Below are positions 52,959 to 63,034 of a stretch of DNA of 64,000 nucleotides, one piece after another. Below the pieces are notes generated by a model, which did not search any database, was not told where the DNA came from, and was given only the letters and a program-made list of their open reading frames with translations. Positions within the stretch are counted from its first letter, which is position 1, and each line of letters begins with the position of its first letter. The stretch covers positions 3,825,001-3,889,000 of the forward strand of contig NZ_CP118225.1 of assembly GCF_028768465.1 (NCBI RefSeq), given 5' to 3'. Origin of the DNA: Rhodopirellula sp. P2 (GTDB taxonomy: Bacteria > Planctomycetota > Planctomycetia > Pirellulales > Pirellulaceae). The translations under genes and the position numbers were made by a program.

Positions 52959-54524
52959 GTGACACACAGACTGACTCGCGAGCTTTCATCGAGGCCGTGT
53001 GCAGCTCCGAGAGTGCTGGCGGTTGCGTGCTTGGCAATCCTAGTGGGATGGAACGCCCCAATGGCGAATGTCTGGGGCCAAGACGCTTCAGGGCTGGACC
53101 TTTCGACGCCAGACACTGCCAGCGTGTTGTCGGAACTGCAATCGCAACTGGACGCCCAGCAGGCCAGAATCGAAGAGCTTCAAAGCCGTCTTGAGATCGC
53201 GGAAGCTCCCTTCGGTTTGTTGGCGGAAGTCGATGGCGGCGGTTGCACGCCGGGCATGATCGAGCGGGTTGCGTTGGTCGCCGAACAACCTTCGGAGGCG
53301 AACTGTGATCAGAGCGAGGAAGCCAAGGCGTTTCGAACGCTTGATTACTACGCCGACTACGATCGCGGTTTCGTCATTCGCCCGTTCGACCAGAAGAAGC
53401 ATCCGTTCGATGTGAAGTTCAACGGTTGGACTCAATTCCGCCATCATTCATTTGTCACCCAGAGCGATTCCTGGACGGACAACGCCGGGGTCACCCGTTC
53501 GAAGGCGGACCGCAACGCATTGGATATCGAACGCGCTCGACTGGCGATTCGTGGCCACGTGATTGACCCAAGGTTGTCGTACTTTGTGCAGGTCGATGGC
53601 GACACGGACGGTGGCCACATGCTGGACTTCTTTGATTACTTCTGGGCCTGGCAGGCAACCGACCGTTTTCAAATTCAGATGGGCAAACGGAAGGTGACCG
53701 CGAGTCGGCAGTGGCTGCTTGGTGCAAGGCGGACGCGGTTCGCTGATCGCCCGATGGCGAACGACTTCTTTCGTCCCGATCGGACGGTTGGTCTGTTCGG
53801 CATCGGGAGATTTGCTGAGCACGGCCATTATCAAGTCATGGTTGGGAACGGGTATCGGACGGCCAATCTGCCAAATTCAGCAACCGACAATCGCTTCACG
53901 TTTGCGGCGACCAGCTACGTGGATCCAGCGGGCGATTTTGGATCGCAAATCGTTGACTTTCAAAACACCCCTGCGGCACTTTGGCGACTTGGGCACTCAG
54001 CGGTCTATTCGCCGCTGGCCGCCCAGCCGTCAGGAAGTTCCTACGACGAAGCCGATTTTGTTCGGCTTTCCGACGGCACTCGGTTGACCCAGACGGGGGC
54101 GATCGCGCCGGGCGTGTCCATTTCGGAGTTCGACGTTTGGTTGTACGGGGTGGACTTCGCTTGGAAGCGTCGCGGATGGAGTTTGACAAGTGAACTGTTC
54201 CTGCGCTGGATCACGGACTTGCAGGGCAATGGAGCGATTGCGAATGACGAGCTCTTCCAGCGTGGGCTGTATGTTGAGGGCGGCAAGTTCCTGATCGCCA
54301 AGCAGTTGGATCTGAACCTGCGGTATTCGCGAGTCGACGGTGATTATGGTGCGGCCAACGAGTACGCCGTGGGCATGAACTGGTACCCGTTGTCCAAGCC
54401 AAGTTTGAAGGTCACCTTCGACGTGACGCAGCTTGACGGCAGCCCGCTGCAGAACACGGCCAGCGACATTCTGGTCGGTGACAACGGAACCTTGTTCCGA
54501 ACACAGTTTCAAGCGGAGTTCTGA
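52959..54524 (+). CDS. Phosphate-selective porin (OprP/OprO)-like outer-membrane protein
   Basis: A 521-residue protein. A GTG start at 52959 was chosen: GGAGGG lies six bases before it and the leader follows (VLAVACLAILVGWNAPMANV, cleaved near WGQD). Next is a short coiled coil (VLSELQSQLDAQQARIEELQ), as in OprP-like proteins of planctomycetes. The barrel segment shows alternating beta strands: FDVKFNGWTQFRHHSF, IERARLAIRGHVIDPRLSY, FQIQMGKRKVTASRQW, and a C-terminal strand ending FRTQFQAEF, with the aromatic final residue of outer-membrane proteins. It probably passes anions or sugars across the outer membrane. Confidence 0.85.
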   Translation: MTHRLTRELSSRPCAAPRVLAVACLAILVGWNAPMANVWGQDASGLDLSTPDTASVLSELQSQLDAQQARIEELQSRLEIAEAPFGLLAEVDGGGCTPGMIERVALVAEQPSEANCDQSEEAKAFRTLDYYADYDRGFVIRPFDQKKHPFDVKFNGWTQFRHHSFVTQSDSWTDNAGVTRSKADRNALDIERARLAIRGHVIDPRLSYFVQVDGDTDGGHMLDFFDYFWAWQATDRFQIQMGKRKVTASRQWLLGARRTRFADRPMANDFFRPDRTVGLFGIGRFAEHGHYQVMVGNGYRTANLPNSATDNRFTFAATSYVDPAGDFGSQIVDFQNTPAALWRLGHSAVYSPLAAQPSGSSYDEADFVRLSDGTRLTQTGAIAPGVSISEFDVWLYGVDFAWKRRGWSLTSELFLRWITDLQGNGAIANDELFQRGLYVEGGKFLIAKQLDLNLRYSRVDGDYGAANEYAVGMNWYPLSKPSLKVTFDVTQLDGSPLQNTASDILVGDNGTLFRTQFQAEF

Positions 54525-54670
54525 TGCGGGGGGCGGACGCTGGGATCCGCCTCAACGCGTCGTCTCGACGAATCGGCTTTGAATCGCCATAACAGTGGCC
54601 GTCGCGAGAACTGCCGGATCATGGCGGTCTCTCCCCTCCCCTTCTTTCCCTCAATCTTTCAGGCAACTCG

Positions 54671-55762
54671 ATGGAAGCCGGAATCGTCGGCTTGCCCAAT
54701 GTCGGCAAAAGCACCCTTTTCAACGCTCTGACGTCCAGCGTCGCGGCTCAAAGTGCCAACTATCCGTTCTGCACGATCGAGCCGAACGAGGGAATCGTCA
54801 GTGTTCCCGATTCGCGTTTGAATCGGATCACCAATTTTATCAAACCTCAAAAGGTCATTCCATCGGCGCTGAAGCTGGTCGATATCGCTGGCATCGTCAA
54901 AGGTGCGGCTGAAGGCGAAGGTCTGGGCAACAAGTTTCTCAGCCACATTCGCCAGGTCGATGCGATCATGCAGGTCGTGCGCTGCTTTGAAGATCCCGAT
55001 GTGATTCACGTCAGTGGGCAAGTCAATCCAATCGCGGACATCGACACGATCGAAACCGAACTGGTTTTGGCCGATATGCAAACGCTCGAAAACGCGTTGG
55101 GCAAGGCACAGCGGACTGCACGCAGCGGTGACAAAGAAGCCAAGCTTCGCGTGGCCGTGATCGAGAAGTGCAACGCTCACCTGGAAAGCGAGCAACCGCT
55201 GCGAACGTTGGAATTGGCGGAGGCCGAACAGGCCGCGATCAGCAGCTATGGGTTGATGACCGCGAAACCGATTCTGTACATCGCCAACGTCGACGAAAAC
55301 GACCTCAAGGGCGAACACGAGTTGGTGGACAAGGTTCGAGAGCATGCTGCCAAAACGGGAGCATCGGTGGCCTGCGTTTGCGCCAAATTGGAATCCGAGA
55401 TCGCGGAACTTGACGAAGAAGATCGGGCCGAGATGTTGGCGGATGTGGGCTTGGAAGAGCCATCGCTGAACGTCATCGCACGGGAAGCCTACCGCACGCT
55501 GGGGCTGCAAAGTTTCTTCACAGCGGGCGAAACGGAAGTCCGAGCGTGGCCAGTCCGGATCGGATCAACCGCTCCACAAGCGGCGGGCGTGATCCACAGC
55601 GATTTCGAGCGCGGGTTCATCCGGGCCGAGATTTACCAGTTGCCCGAGTTGGAAGAATACAAGACCGAGAAAGACATTCGCCAAGCCGGTAAACTCCGTG
55701 TGGAAGGCAAAACGTACGTGATGCAAGACGGTGACATCTGTCACTTCTTGTTCAACGTTTGA
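54671..55762 (+). CDS. ychF: Redox-regulated ATPase YchF (Obg-family GTPase)
   Basis: A 363-residue YchF/OLA1 protein, a ribosome-associated P-loop ATPase. G1 is [16 protein letters not shown]3 is [20 protein letters not shown], and the specificity loop reads [11 protein letters not shown] (NVDE, favouring ATP). The last ~85 residues form the TGS domain ([20 protein letters not shown] ... [20 protein letters not shown]). Length is normal. No operon partner is obvious. Confidence 0.97.
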   Translation: MEAGIVGLPNVGKSTLFNALTSSVAAQSANYPFCTIEPNEGIVSVPDSRLNRITNFIKPQKVIPSALKLVDIAGIVKGAAEGEGLGNKFLSHIRQVDAIMQVVRCFEDPDVIHVSGQVNPIADIDTIETELVLADMQTLENALGKAQRTARSGDKEAKLRVAVIEKCNAHLESEQPLRTLELAEAEQAAISSYGLMTAKPILYIANVDENDLKGEHELVDKVREHAAKTGASVACVCAKLESEIAELDEEDRAEMLADVGLEEPSLNVIAREAYRTLGLQSFFTAGETEVRAWPVRIGSTAPQAAGVIHSDFERGFIRAEIYQLPELEEYKTEKDIRQAGKLRVEGKTYVMQDGDICHFLFNV

Positions 55763-55850
55763 TCGTCTTGGCAGCAGCGAATCGTCGCTCCTTCCATTCG
55801 TTCGCCGACTTTTCGACGCTCCCACCGCCATCCCTCCTACTGACGGTTCT

Positions 55851-56432
55851 ATGAACAAAATGTTGATTCCCATTCTTTTCGCAATCGGCACAGCGTTGTT
55901 TTGGGGTTGTTACGGCCCCACGATCGGCAATGCCCAGGCACCTCGGGTCAACGGCGTTCCGCTTTGGTCGCCGTTCAAACCTTACGTGTTCATCGGCATC
56001 GCTTACTTGGTCATCGCGATCTTGGGCGGTTTGGCCATGATGGGCGTCAAAGGTGACTCGTTCAGTTTCTCTGGCGAGCACTTTGCGACCGTCAAATGGG
56101 GGTTCTTGGCCGGTTGCCTGGGGGCCTTTGGAGCGTTGTGTTTGACCACCGCGATGATGACCAGCAAAGGCAACGCGTTGTTGGTGATGCCAATTGTGTT
56201 TGGCGGAGCGGTGTCGGTGTCGGCATTGGTTTCTGTGCTCCGGTTGGGGGACCACGTGCAGGTCAGTCCGGTGCTGTGGGTCGGAATGACGTTGACCGTG
56301 GTGGGAGTGGTGGTGGTGGCGATGAACACGCCTCACGGGCATGCACCCACCAAGCCGGCGACCGAATCAAGCGAACCGGTTGAGTCGCATGCCGCGGCGC
56401 CGATCGAATCCGACGACACGCAAGCGTCCTAG
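55851..56432 (+). CDS. Integral membrane protein, DMT/EamA-like half transporter
   Basis: A 193-residue protein with about five hydrophobic segments (MLIPILFAIGTALFWGCYGP, FKPYVFIGIAYLVIAILGGL, WGFLAGCLGAFGALCLTTAM, LLVMPIVFGGAVSVSALVSV, VLWVGMTLTVVGVVVVAMNT) and a hydrophilic tail rich in H, E and S. The FWGCYGP start and paired helices resemble EamA-type drug/metabolite transporters, but it has half the usual helices. It may act as a dimer. The start at 55851 precedes the first helix directly. Substrate unknown. Confidence 0.65.
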   Translation: MNKMLIPILFAIGTALFWGCYGPTIGNAQAPRVNGVPLWSPFKPYVFIGIAYLVIAILGGLAMMGVKGDSFSFSGEHFATVKWGFLAGCLGAFGALCLTTAMMTSKGNALLVMPIVFGGAVSVSALVSVLRLGDHVQVSPVLWVGMTLTVVGVVVVAMNTPHGHAPTKPATESSEPVESHAAAPIESDDTQAS

Positions 56433-56476
56433 TTCTCGCCTTGGGAACGAGTTCTCGACATGGAAAGCAGATCGCG

Positions 56477-56836
56477 ATGACCCCACCCAGTGATCCACTC
56501 GCGGTTGTTCGAGCCATCGACGCCGAGCTGACTCACGTTTGGATGATCCGCACGTTTCTCAAGCACGCCGATGAGGCGGAAGAGGACGAGGATCTGAGAG
56601 AGGTGGTTCGCGATTTGTACGACTTCATTTTGGCGGTCGGCCCGGTGACGGACGAAACCGACCCGGCTGTCTACATGAAAATGGCCAAGAAAAAGCTCCG
56701 TCGCCTGCGCGGTGCCACGGAGCTGTACGAAGCAATCCAGCCTGAGGTCAGCGGGCACACGAACTTTGCGATGGCCGCGAAGTCCCTGCGATTGGCGGTC
56801 GATCGGATCATTGCGTTGGTCCAACCCCCGCAATAG
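56477..56836 (+). CDS. Small conserved-looking helical protein of unknown function
   Basis: A 119-residue, all-helical protein (DPLAVVRAIDAELTHVWMIR, then FLKHADEAEEDEDLREVVRD, MKMAKKKLRRLRGATELYEA, AAKSLRLAVDRIIALVQPPQ). No leader, membrane segment or motif. The start at 56477 follows a GGAAAG-like site. It stands between the DMT-like protein and carA; no family recognised. Confidence 0.55.
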   Translation: MTPPSDPLAVVRAIDAELTHVWMIRTFLKHADEAEEDEDLREVVRDLYDFILAVGPVTDETDPAVYMKMAKKKLRRLRGATELYEAIQPEVSGHTNFAMAAKSLRLAVDRIIALVQPPQ

Positions 56837-57072
56837 ATCGCTCTGTTTTGGCAAGCTTTCGGGAGGTGGTTGGGGGCGTCAGATCCCACTTCGCCTGATC
56901 GGGATCCAGCGAATCAGTGCCGTCCCAGCAGCCTGCAGGGAAACCACGCGAAATCAGCTGGAAAACGGGGCGAACGCAGGCTCGGGGGACTGGAAGAAAA
57001 TCGATTCGACAGCGATAACAGGGCACCTCTTCGAAGGTCTCCAATTTTTTCCGCGACTCCCATTGTGCATTG

Positions 57073-58239
57073 ATGAGCTCTCCCGCCAAAGCTGCCAAAC
57101 TCGCTCTTGAAGACGGCACCGTCTACACCGGAACCAGCCTCGGGGCAGAGGGGGAAACGACTGGCGAAGTCGTCTTCAACACCTCGATGACGGGATACCA
57201 AGAAATTTTGACCGATCCCAGCTATCGCGGTCAGCTGGTGACGATGACCTATCCCGAAATGGGCAACTACGGAATCAACTCCGTCGACCTCGAAAATCGC
57301 GGCACGTCGCTGGCTGGATTCATCATCCGCAACGAGAGTCGCCTGCACAGCAACTACCGCTCGGAGGGTTCCCTCAGTGACTATCTGAAGTCACAGGGTG
57401 TCGTTGGGTTGGCTGGCATCGACACGCGAGCCTTGGTGCGTCGCATCCGCAGTGAAGGTGCGATGCGAGGGGTTTTGTCCACGACGGATCTCGACGATGC
57501 ATCCTTGGTCGCCAAAGCCAAAGCTTCTCCCGGATTGGTCGGGCGTGATTTGGTTCAAGAGGTCATGCCGACTCAATTGGAAAAGTGGACCAACGAACTG
57601 GACGACTGGACCATTCGTGAAATTCGGGAAGCTGCCAAAGACAAATCCATCGACGATGAAAGCCGACCACACGTCGTCTGCATGGACTTCGGCATGAAGT
57701 GGAACATCCCCCGTCACCTGCGATCGCGCGGCAACCGGGTCACCATCGTTCCGGGAAACCTGCCCGCCGACGAGATCTTGAAGCTGAATCCGGATGGCGT
57801 CTTTTTGTCCAACGGACCTGGCGACCCTGAGCCGTTGACCTATGCACACAAGGCGATTGGCGAACTGCTGGGACAAGTGCCCGTGTTTGGGATTTGCCTC
57901 GGACATCAGTTGCTGTCGGTGGCTTGTGGCGCCAAAACGTTCAAGCTGAAGTTCGGTCACCGCGGTGCCAACCAGCCCGTCCTCGACTTGGAGACGGGCA
58001 AGGTTGAGATCACCAGCCAGAATCATGGCTTCGCAGTCGATGACCAAGGCTTGCCGGATTGCTTGGAGGTCACCCACCGCAACCTGAACGATGACACCAT
58101 CGCTGGTATTCGCCACAAAGACACCGGTGCCTTTGCAGTGCAGTATCACCCGGAAGCTGCAGCAGGTCCTCACGATAGCCATTACTTGTTCTCGCGTTTC
58201 CAAGAACAACTGAACGAGAAGTGCGGGGTGAACGCATGA
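57073..58239 (+). CDS. carA: Carbamoyl-phosphate synthase small subunit
   Basis: A 388-residue CarA. The N-terminal domain has TGEVVFNTSMTGYQEILTDP, GIDTRALVRRIRSEGAM and related landmarks. The class I glutamine amidotransferase domain has FLSNGPGDPEPL, the nucleophile cysteine in VFGICLGHQLLSVACG, LKFGHRGANQPV and the histidine/glutamate pair in FAVQYHPEAAAGPHDSHYLF. It releases ammonia from glutamine for carB, which is not in the window. Its stop overlaps the proS start (ATGA), so proS is translationally coupled. Confidence 0.97.
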   Translation: MSSPAKAAKLALEDGTVYTGTSLGAEGETTGEVVFNTSMTGYQEILTDPSYRGQLVTMTYPEMGNYGINSVDLENRGTSLAGFIIRNESRLHSNYRSEGSLSDYLKSQGVVGLAGIDTRALVRRIRSEGAMRGVLSTTDLDDASLVAKAKASPGLVGRDLVQEVMPTQLEKWTNELDDWTIREIREAAKDKSIDDESRPHVVCMDFGMKWNIPRHLRSRGNRVTIVPGNLPADEILKLNPDGVFLSNGPGDPEPLTYAHKAIGELLGQVPVFGICLGHQLLSVACGAKTFKLKFGHRGANQPVLDLETGKVEITSQNHGFAVDDQGLPDCLEVTHRNLNDDTIAGIRHKDTGAFAVQYHPEAAAGPHDSHYLFSRFQEQLNEKCGVNA

Positions 58240-59741
58240 ACAAAGCCCCCAGGACAGCCATCAGCCCCACTCGTGAAGAAAACTATCCCGAGTGGTATCA
58301 ACAAGTCATTCGGGCAGCCGATCTCGCTGAAAACTCGCCGGTTCGCGGCTGCATGGTGATCAAACCATGGGGGTATCAGCTTTGGGAAAACGTGCAACGT
58401 GCGTTGGACGACATGTTCAAGGCGACGGGCCACCAAAACGCCTATTTCCCGTTGTTCATTCCAATGAGCTTCCTCGAAAAGGAAGCGGAGCACGTCGAGG
58501 GGTTTGCCAAGGAATGTGCGGTGGTCACGCACCATCGACTTGAACCGGATCCCGATGGCGGTTTGCGGCCGGCCGGCAAGCTGGAGGAACCATTGATCGT
58601 TCGCCCCACCAGCGAAACGATCATCGGTGCGACGTACGCCAAATGGGTTCAGAGTTATCGTGATTTGCCGATCCTGATCAACCAATGGGCCAATGTGGTT
58701 CGCTGGGAGATGCGGACGCGAATGTTCTTGCGAACCGCGGAATTTCTTTGGCAAGAAGGCCACACGGTTCACGCGACTTCGGAAGAAGCGGTGGAAGAAA
58801 CCGAGCAGATGGTCGAGGTCTACCGTGACTTTGCCGAGAACTGGATGGCGATGCCCGTGATCGTTGGCAGCAAGACGCCGTTGGAACGTTTTCCGGGTGC
58901 GGTTGAGACGCTTTCGATCGAATCGATGATGCAAGATCGCAAGGCGTTGCAGGCGGGGACCAGTCACTTCTTGGGGCAGAATTTCTCGAAGGCCCAAGAG
59001 ATCAAATTCCAGAGTGAATCGGGTGAAATCGAATTTGCTTGGACGACGTCTTGGGGAGTCAGCACCCGTCTGATCGGCGCGCTGATCATGACGCACAGCG
59101 ATGACGATGGGTTGGTCCTGCCACCTCGTCTGGCGCCGATTCACGTCGTGATCCAGCCGATTTACAAGGATGATTCTCGTGCCGAGGTGATGGCCTACGT
59201 GCAGTCACTTCGCGAGGAGTTGACGGCGCAAACTTACGCCGGCGCTCCTGTCCGTGTGACAATCGACGATCGTGACATTCGTGGCGGCGAGAAGAAGTGG
59301 TACCACGTCAAACGCGGCGTTCCAATTCGACTGGAAGTGGGACCCAAGGACATCGCGGCAGGGACTGTTTTCTGTGGCATTCGGAATCAGCCCAAGAGCG
59401 TCGGCATCGAACGTTCTGTCTTGGTTGCCACCATCAGCGAAAAGCTGGCAACGTTGCAACAAGAGCTCTTTGATGCAGCGTTGAAATTGCGAGAAGACAA
59501 CACCGTCGAACTCAGTTCAGAAGCCGAGTTCCGCGAATTCTTTGCCGACAATGGCGAGACCGCGATCTCGGGCGGATTCGCGTGGTGTCACTTCGCCGAT
59601 GAGGATTCCTTGCAGCCCTTGCTGAAGGAGCTGAAGGTGACGATTCGATGCGTCCCGCGTGTCGACAACGACGTCCAAGGCACCTGTTTCTTGACCGGCA
59701 AGCCCGCCGCTCAGCGAGCTGTCTTCGCAAAGGCTTATTGA
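58236..59741 (+). CDS. proS: Prolyl-tRNA synthetase (short, archaeal/eukaryal type)
   Basis: A 501-residue class II synthetase of the ProS type that lacks the bacterial insertion domain. Motif 1 region PVRGCMVIKPWGYQLWENVQ, motif 2 TSETIIGATYAKW and WEMRTRMFLRTAEFLWQEGH, motif 3 region SWGVSTRLIGALIMTHSDDD, then the anticodon-binding domain (LAPIHVVIQPIYKDD) and a C-terminal domain ending AFAKAY-type residues with a terminal tyrosine, as in archaeal-type ProRS. The start ATG overlaps the carA stop. Charging of tRNA-Pro is its role; the carA link is probably just operon packing. Confidence 0.96.
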   Translation: MNKAPRTAISPTREENYPEWYQQVIRAADLAENSPVRGCMVIKPWGYQLWENVQRALDDMFKATGHQNAYFPLFIPMSFLEKEAEHVEGFAKECAVVTHHRLEPDPDGGLRPAGKLEEPLIVRPTSETIIGATYAKWVQSYRDLPILINQWANVVRWEMRTRMFLRTAEFLWQEGHTVHATSEEAVEETEQMVEVYRDFAENWMAMPVIVGSKTPLERFPGAVETLSIESMMQDRKALQAGTSHFLGQNFSKAQEIKFQSESGEIEFAWTTSWGVSTRLIGALIMTHSDDDGLVLPPRLAPIHVVIQPIYKDDSRAEVMAYVQSLREELTAQTYAGAPVRVTIDDRDIRGGEKKWYHVKRGVPIRLEVGPKDIAAGTVFCGIRNQPKSVGIERSVLVATISEKLATLQQELFDAALKLREDNTVELSSEAEFREFFADNGETAISGGFAWCHFADEDSLQPLLKELKVTIRCVPRVDNDVQGTCFLTGKPAAQRAVFAKAY

Positions 59742-59809
59742 GCCTTTGGCGGGGCGCCCGGTGGTGGGGCCCCGTGGTAGGGAACCAGTGAATGGGGAAC
59801 CAGTGAAGC

Positions 59810-61615
59810 TCAATTCGTTGCTGGTTCGCCGCGAAGCGTTTGGCGTGTTCGTCGACGAGTCACAAATTCCAACGCGATCACTGCCAGCCCACAGGCAGTC
59901 GCCACGCCCATCAGCCCGGCTGGCCAGGCTCCGATTTGGACGTACAGGCTGACTCGCCGATCACGTTGTGGCTGGGCTTCGATCACGCCGCTTTGGCCTT
60001 GGGGCAATCGCTGGACGACTCGGCCCGCCGAATCGATCCAAGCCGTGGGGCCGCCATTGGCTGCCGACAGGACGGGCCGTCGACAGCCCACCGCCACCAG
60101 TTGGGCACAACGCAGATGGTGATCCACCACAGCGGAATCGCGGAACCAAATGTCGTTGGTCAGCGTCACCAAGGCATCTGGCAATTTGGGGGTGGCACGC
60201 GAATTCAGCTCGTGCAGGTGATTGATCGGGATTCGCTCGACGGCGGTTTCGATGCACAGGTTTGGCATCAATGAGATGCCATCCAGATCAAAGCGTTCCG
60301 GTTGCGTGCCTCGATCCAGCCCCAATCCGGGCGGCACCAGGTCGCGGATCCAGGGCAGGCTGTGCACCAAGGGGATGGTTTCGCCGAACAGCACCAAGTG
60401 GTTCTTGGAGTATGTTCCAGCCAGCTTGCCCGCGGGATCGACCCACACGACCCCACTGTATTGGCTGGGATGTTTCGCGTACTGGACCAGCCCGCAGCCG
60501 CCGATGATTGCGGGGGGGACATCGCTGGGGAAATTGGAACTGGCGACCATCGCCAGTTGGAGATTGGTCGCTCGATCCAGGAAACCAGCCTGATTGTTTT
60601 CGACTGCGAAACGAAGCTGTTCAGGGGCCAGGGGTGGGAGCGAGGGATCCTGCATGAAATCGGGGACCGCCAAATCCGGGCCCGTCGTCATCCAAGGCAT
60701 GCCTCCTGAAAACATGGATTCTGGCCACACGACCGCCGTCACCTCGGACTTTGAGTTTGCCACCGCTTCCAAGGCCATTTCAGCGTAGACGGCAAAAATC
60801 TCTCGCTCACGCTCAATGTTTTGCTCGTAGACCGTCAGCTGATTGCCACCCAGCAAGGCAATTGTTTTGCCGATGGGTTCCGTGGCGACTTGGAGGGCGA
60901 CCGCGCCGTAAGCGATGGTGGCAATCAGCAGACCGCTGGCGATTGCGAGGGAGGACCAAGGCGTGTCGGAAGGTGGGCAACGGCGAACCACCCATCGGTT
61001 CATCGCTTCGAGCATCGCCACGTTGATGCAGACGATCACAAAGCTGACCGCGTAGGTGCCACCCAGATCCGCGATTTGAATCAGGATCGGCATGTCGGCC
61101 AACGCATGTCCCAGCATCAACACCGAGATTCCGGTGAACAGGTAGTTTCGAATCCACTCCAGTCCGACCCAGATCACCGCGGCGACCAAGCAGAATGGGA
61201 CGCGGTTCCGCCAGGTCCTGCTGGTTTGATTCTGGCCTGTGGTTCGCCAGCGGCGCAGCAGGGCGACGAACAGAACCGGATAGATCGCAAGGTAAGCCGA
61301 GAGTGCCAACCAAGGCAGGAACATCAGCGGGTGAGCATGGCGGAGTCCTTGCAGACTGACCAACCAGTACACGAGCGAAGCCAGGTACAGGGAGCGCTTC
61401 CAGGGCGATTGCGGGTCGACTTCTGCAATCGCCAGAAGTGGCACCAGGGCCACGAAGACCAGCGGTCCCATGGCGATCGGTGGGCCCGACATCCAGAGGA
61501 CGACTGCGAAGGCGAAGGACGCCGCCAGAAGCCACCGCATCGAAGCGGGGACGGCAGGAGGCTGTTTAACAAGGTCCGATGGGCGGGCATCGGACGCAGA
61601 AATGGATTCGCTCAA
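59810..61615 (-). CDS. lnt: Apolipoprotein N-acyltransferase
   Basis: A 601-residue inner-membrane enzyme that N-acylates lipoproteins. Hydrophobic segments occupy the first ~260 residues (WLLAASFAFAVVLWMSGPPI; ISVLMLGHALADMPILIQIA). The periplasmic nitrilase domain contains the catalytic Glu in VVWPESMFSGG, Lys in TYSKNHLVLFGE, and Cys in LMPNLCIETAV. A closing membrane helix lies near LMGVATACGLAVIALEF. Somewhat longer than E. coli Lnt. It follows cpaE on the same strand after 94 bases. Confidence 0.95.
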   Translation of the reverse strand: MSESISASDARPSDLVKQPPAVPASMRWLLAASFAFAVVLWMSGPPIAMGPLVFVALVPLLAIAEVDPQSPWKRSLYLASLVYWLVSLQGLRHAHPLMFLPWLALSAYLAIYPVLFVALLRRWRTTGQNQTSRTWRNRVPFCLVAAVIWVGLEWIRNYLFTGISVLMLGHALADMPILIQIADLGGTYAVSFVIVCINVAMLEAMNRWVVRRCPPSDTPWSSLAIASGLLIATIAYGAVALQVATEPIGKTIALLGGNQLTVYEQNIEREREIFAVYAEMALEAVANSKSEVTAVVWPESMFSGGMPWMTTGPDLAVPDFMQDPSLPPLAPEQLRFAVENNQAGFLDRATNLQLAMVASSNFPSDVPPAIIGGCGLVQYAKHPSQYSGVVWVDPAGKLAGTYSKNHLVLFGETIPLVHSLPWIRDLVPPGLGLDRGTQPERFDLDGISLMPNLCIETAVERIPINHLHELNSRATPKLPDALVTLTNDIWFRDSAVVDHHLRCAQLVAVGCRRPVLSAANGGPTAWIDSAGRVVQRLPQGQSGVIEAQPQRDRRVSLYVQIGAWPAGLMGVATACGLAVIALEFVTRRRTRQTLRGEPATN

Positions 61616-61709
61616 CGGAGGGGCTCACGTTCGCGGGCAGGTTGTAGGCCCCGTGAAATACCAGCCCAACCGCGGGCCGGCAACCCGTTTCAATCGTTCG
61701 CAGATCGGA

Positions 61710-62939
61710 TCAGGCCTTGGCGGCACCAGGCCAGAACCGTTTCCAGCGACTTTCGTTGCCCGCTTGGCCATCCGGACCGCCTTCGTCGTCCGGGGTGAGT
61801 CCAGCGTCTCGGTGAGTCAATCGATGGGCAACGTCCCGGAAAGCCTGGGTCAAGGCTGCCTTCGGGGCTTGCGTGATCAACGGCACACCGTTGTTGCGGA
61901 CTTCGACCATCGTTCGATAGTCGTTCGGCAGCAGCGCGAAGATTTCTCGGCCCAGCGTTTCCTTGGCCTTTTTCAGGCTGATCTGTCCCGCGTCCAAACC
62001 GGCTCGGTTGACGATGATTTCGACTCGATCGGCGAGACCTTCGGTTTCGTCAAAGCTCATCATCAAACGCACCACGTTGCGAAGACACGGCAAGTCCAAT
62101 TGAGTGACCAGCAGCACCTTCGACGCCGTTTCAATCGCGATCATGTCCAGCGCGTTGTAGGTCTTCGACAGGTCCACGATCAAGTGGGTGAACGAAGCTT
62201 TCAACAGTCCAATCACCTTGCGGAGGCTTTCCGCGTCGATTGCCTCGAGGTCATGCAGTTCGACGGGACGCGGCAGCAGGTACAAGCCGCTGGAGTGTTT
62301 CGTCAATGACTTCTTGAGCAGTTGGATATCCAATCGCCCGATGTTTTGAACGACATCGGCCAGCGTGTAGTCTGGAATGGCATCCAGGAAAACGTCGGCA
62401 TCGCCCAATGCCAAATCCAAATCCAACAGAGCGACGCTGTTGCGGCTTTCCTCGGCCAACACGCAACCCAGGTTCACTGCGGTGCTGGTCGTGCCAACGC
62501 CACCTGTGGCACCGGCGATCGCGATGACTTCGCACGAACGACTGCGAGCGTCGCCACCGCCAAACTTGGTTTGGCTGATTCGGCCGAGCGCCGATGAAAG
62601 CTCTTCTTCCACCAACGGCAGCGTCAGGAATTCACGTGCTCCCGCCCGGATGGCCTGCAGGATCAGTTGTCCATCGCTGACGGCACTGGTCGCCAACAAT
62701 GCTGTGTCTGGTGTCTCGCGAGTGATCCGCTCAATCAGTTTGATTGCTGCGGTGGAATCCGTGTCCAGGGAGATGACTCCCACATCCGGAGTCGTTTGGT
62801 CAACGATGTCCGGGAAGAACTCGTAGCGAGAACAGTCTGCTTCCAACCAAACGGTGTCCATGCCCAACAGCATGGCTTTGAGTGTTTCGCGGGACGAGTC
62901 GTTTGGATCGACCAAGGCCAATCGTAGGACGTTACTCAT
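61710..62939 (-). CDS. cpaE: CpaE/TadZ-type ATPase of the Tad/Flp pilus locus
   Basis: A 409-residue protein. Residues ~1-125 are a receiver-like domain (RLALVDPNDSSRETLKAMLL, then ISLDTDSTAA). Then comes a MinD/ParA fold: IAGATGGVGTTSTAVNLGCV (Walker-A region, residues 141-160), LLDLDLALGDADVFL, LIVDLSKTY, and IVNRAGLD. The P-loop is unusual: both lysines of the deviant KGGxGK motif are threonine (T145, T150), as in many TadZ proteins, so ATP hydrolysis may be weak or absent. It positions the Tad secretion complex. The upstream neighbour on the same strand is the cpaC secretin. Confidence 0.88.
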   Translation of the reverse strand: MSNVLRLALVDPNDSSRETLKAMLLGMDTVWLEADCSRYEFFPDIVDQTTPDVGVISLDTDSTAAIKLIERITRETPDTALLATSAVSDGQLILQAIRAGAREFLTLPLVEEELSSALGRISQTKFGGGDARSRSCEVIAIAGATGGVGTTSTAVNLGCVLAEESRNSVALLDLDLALGDADVFLDAIPDYTLADVVQNIGRLDIQLLKKSLTKHSSGLYLLPRPVELHDLEAIDAESLRKVIGLLKASFTHLIVDLSKTYNALDMIAIETASKVLLVTQLDLPCLRNVVRLMMSFDETEGLADRVEIIVNRAGLDAGQISLKKAKETLGREIFALLPNDYRTMVEVRNNGVPLITQAPKAALTQAFRDVAHRLTHRDAGLTPDDEGGPDGQAGNESRWKRFWPGAAKA

Positions 62940-63034
62940 AGCTGACTACTTCGATAGACGGAGAAGATTTTCATGGGGAAAGCCCGACGTTCCGTCGGAC
63001 AACATGTTGGGGCAACTGGATTTCACTCAAACGA

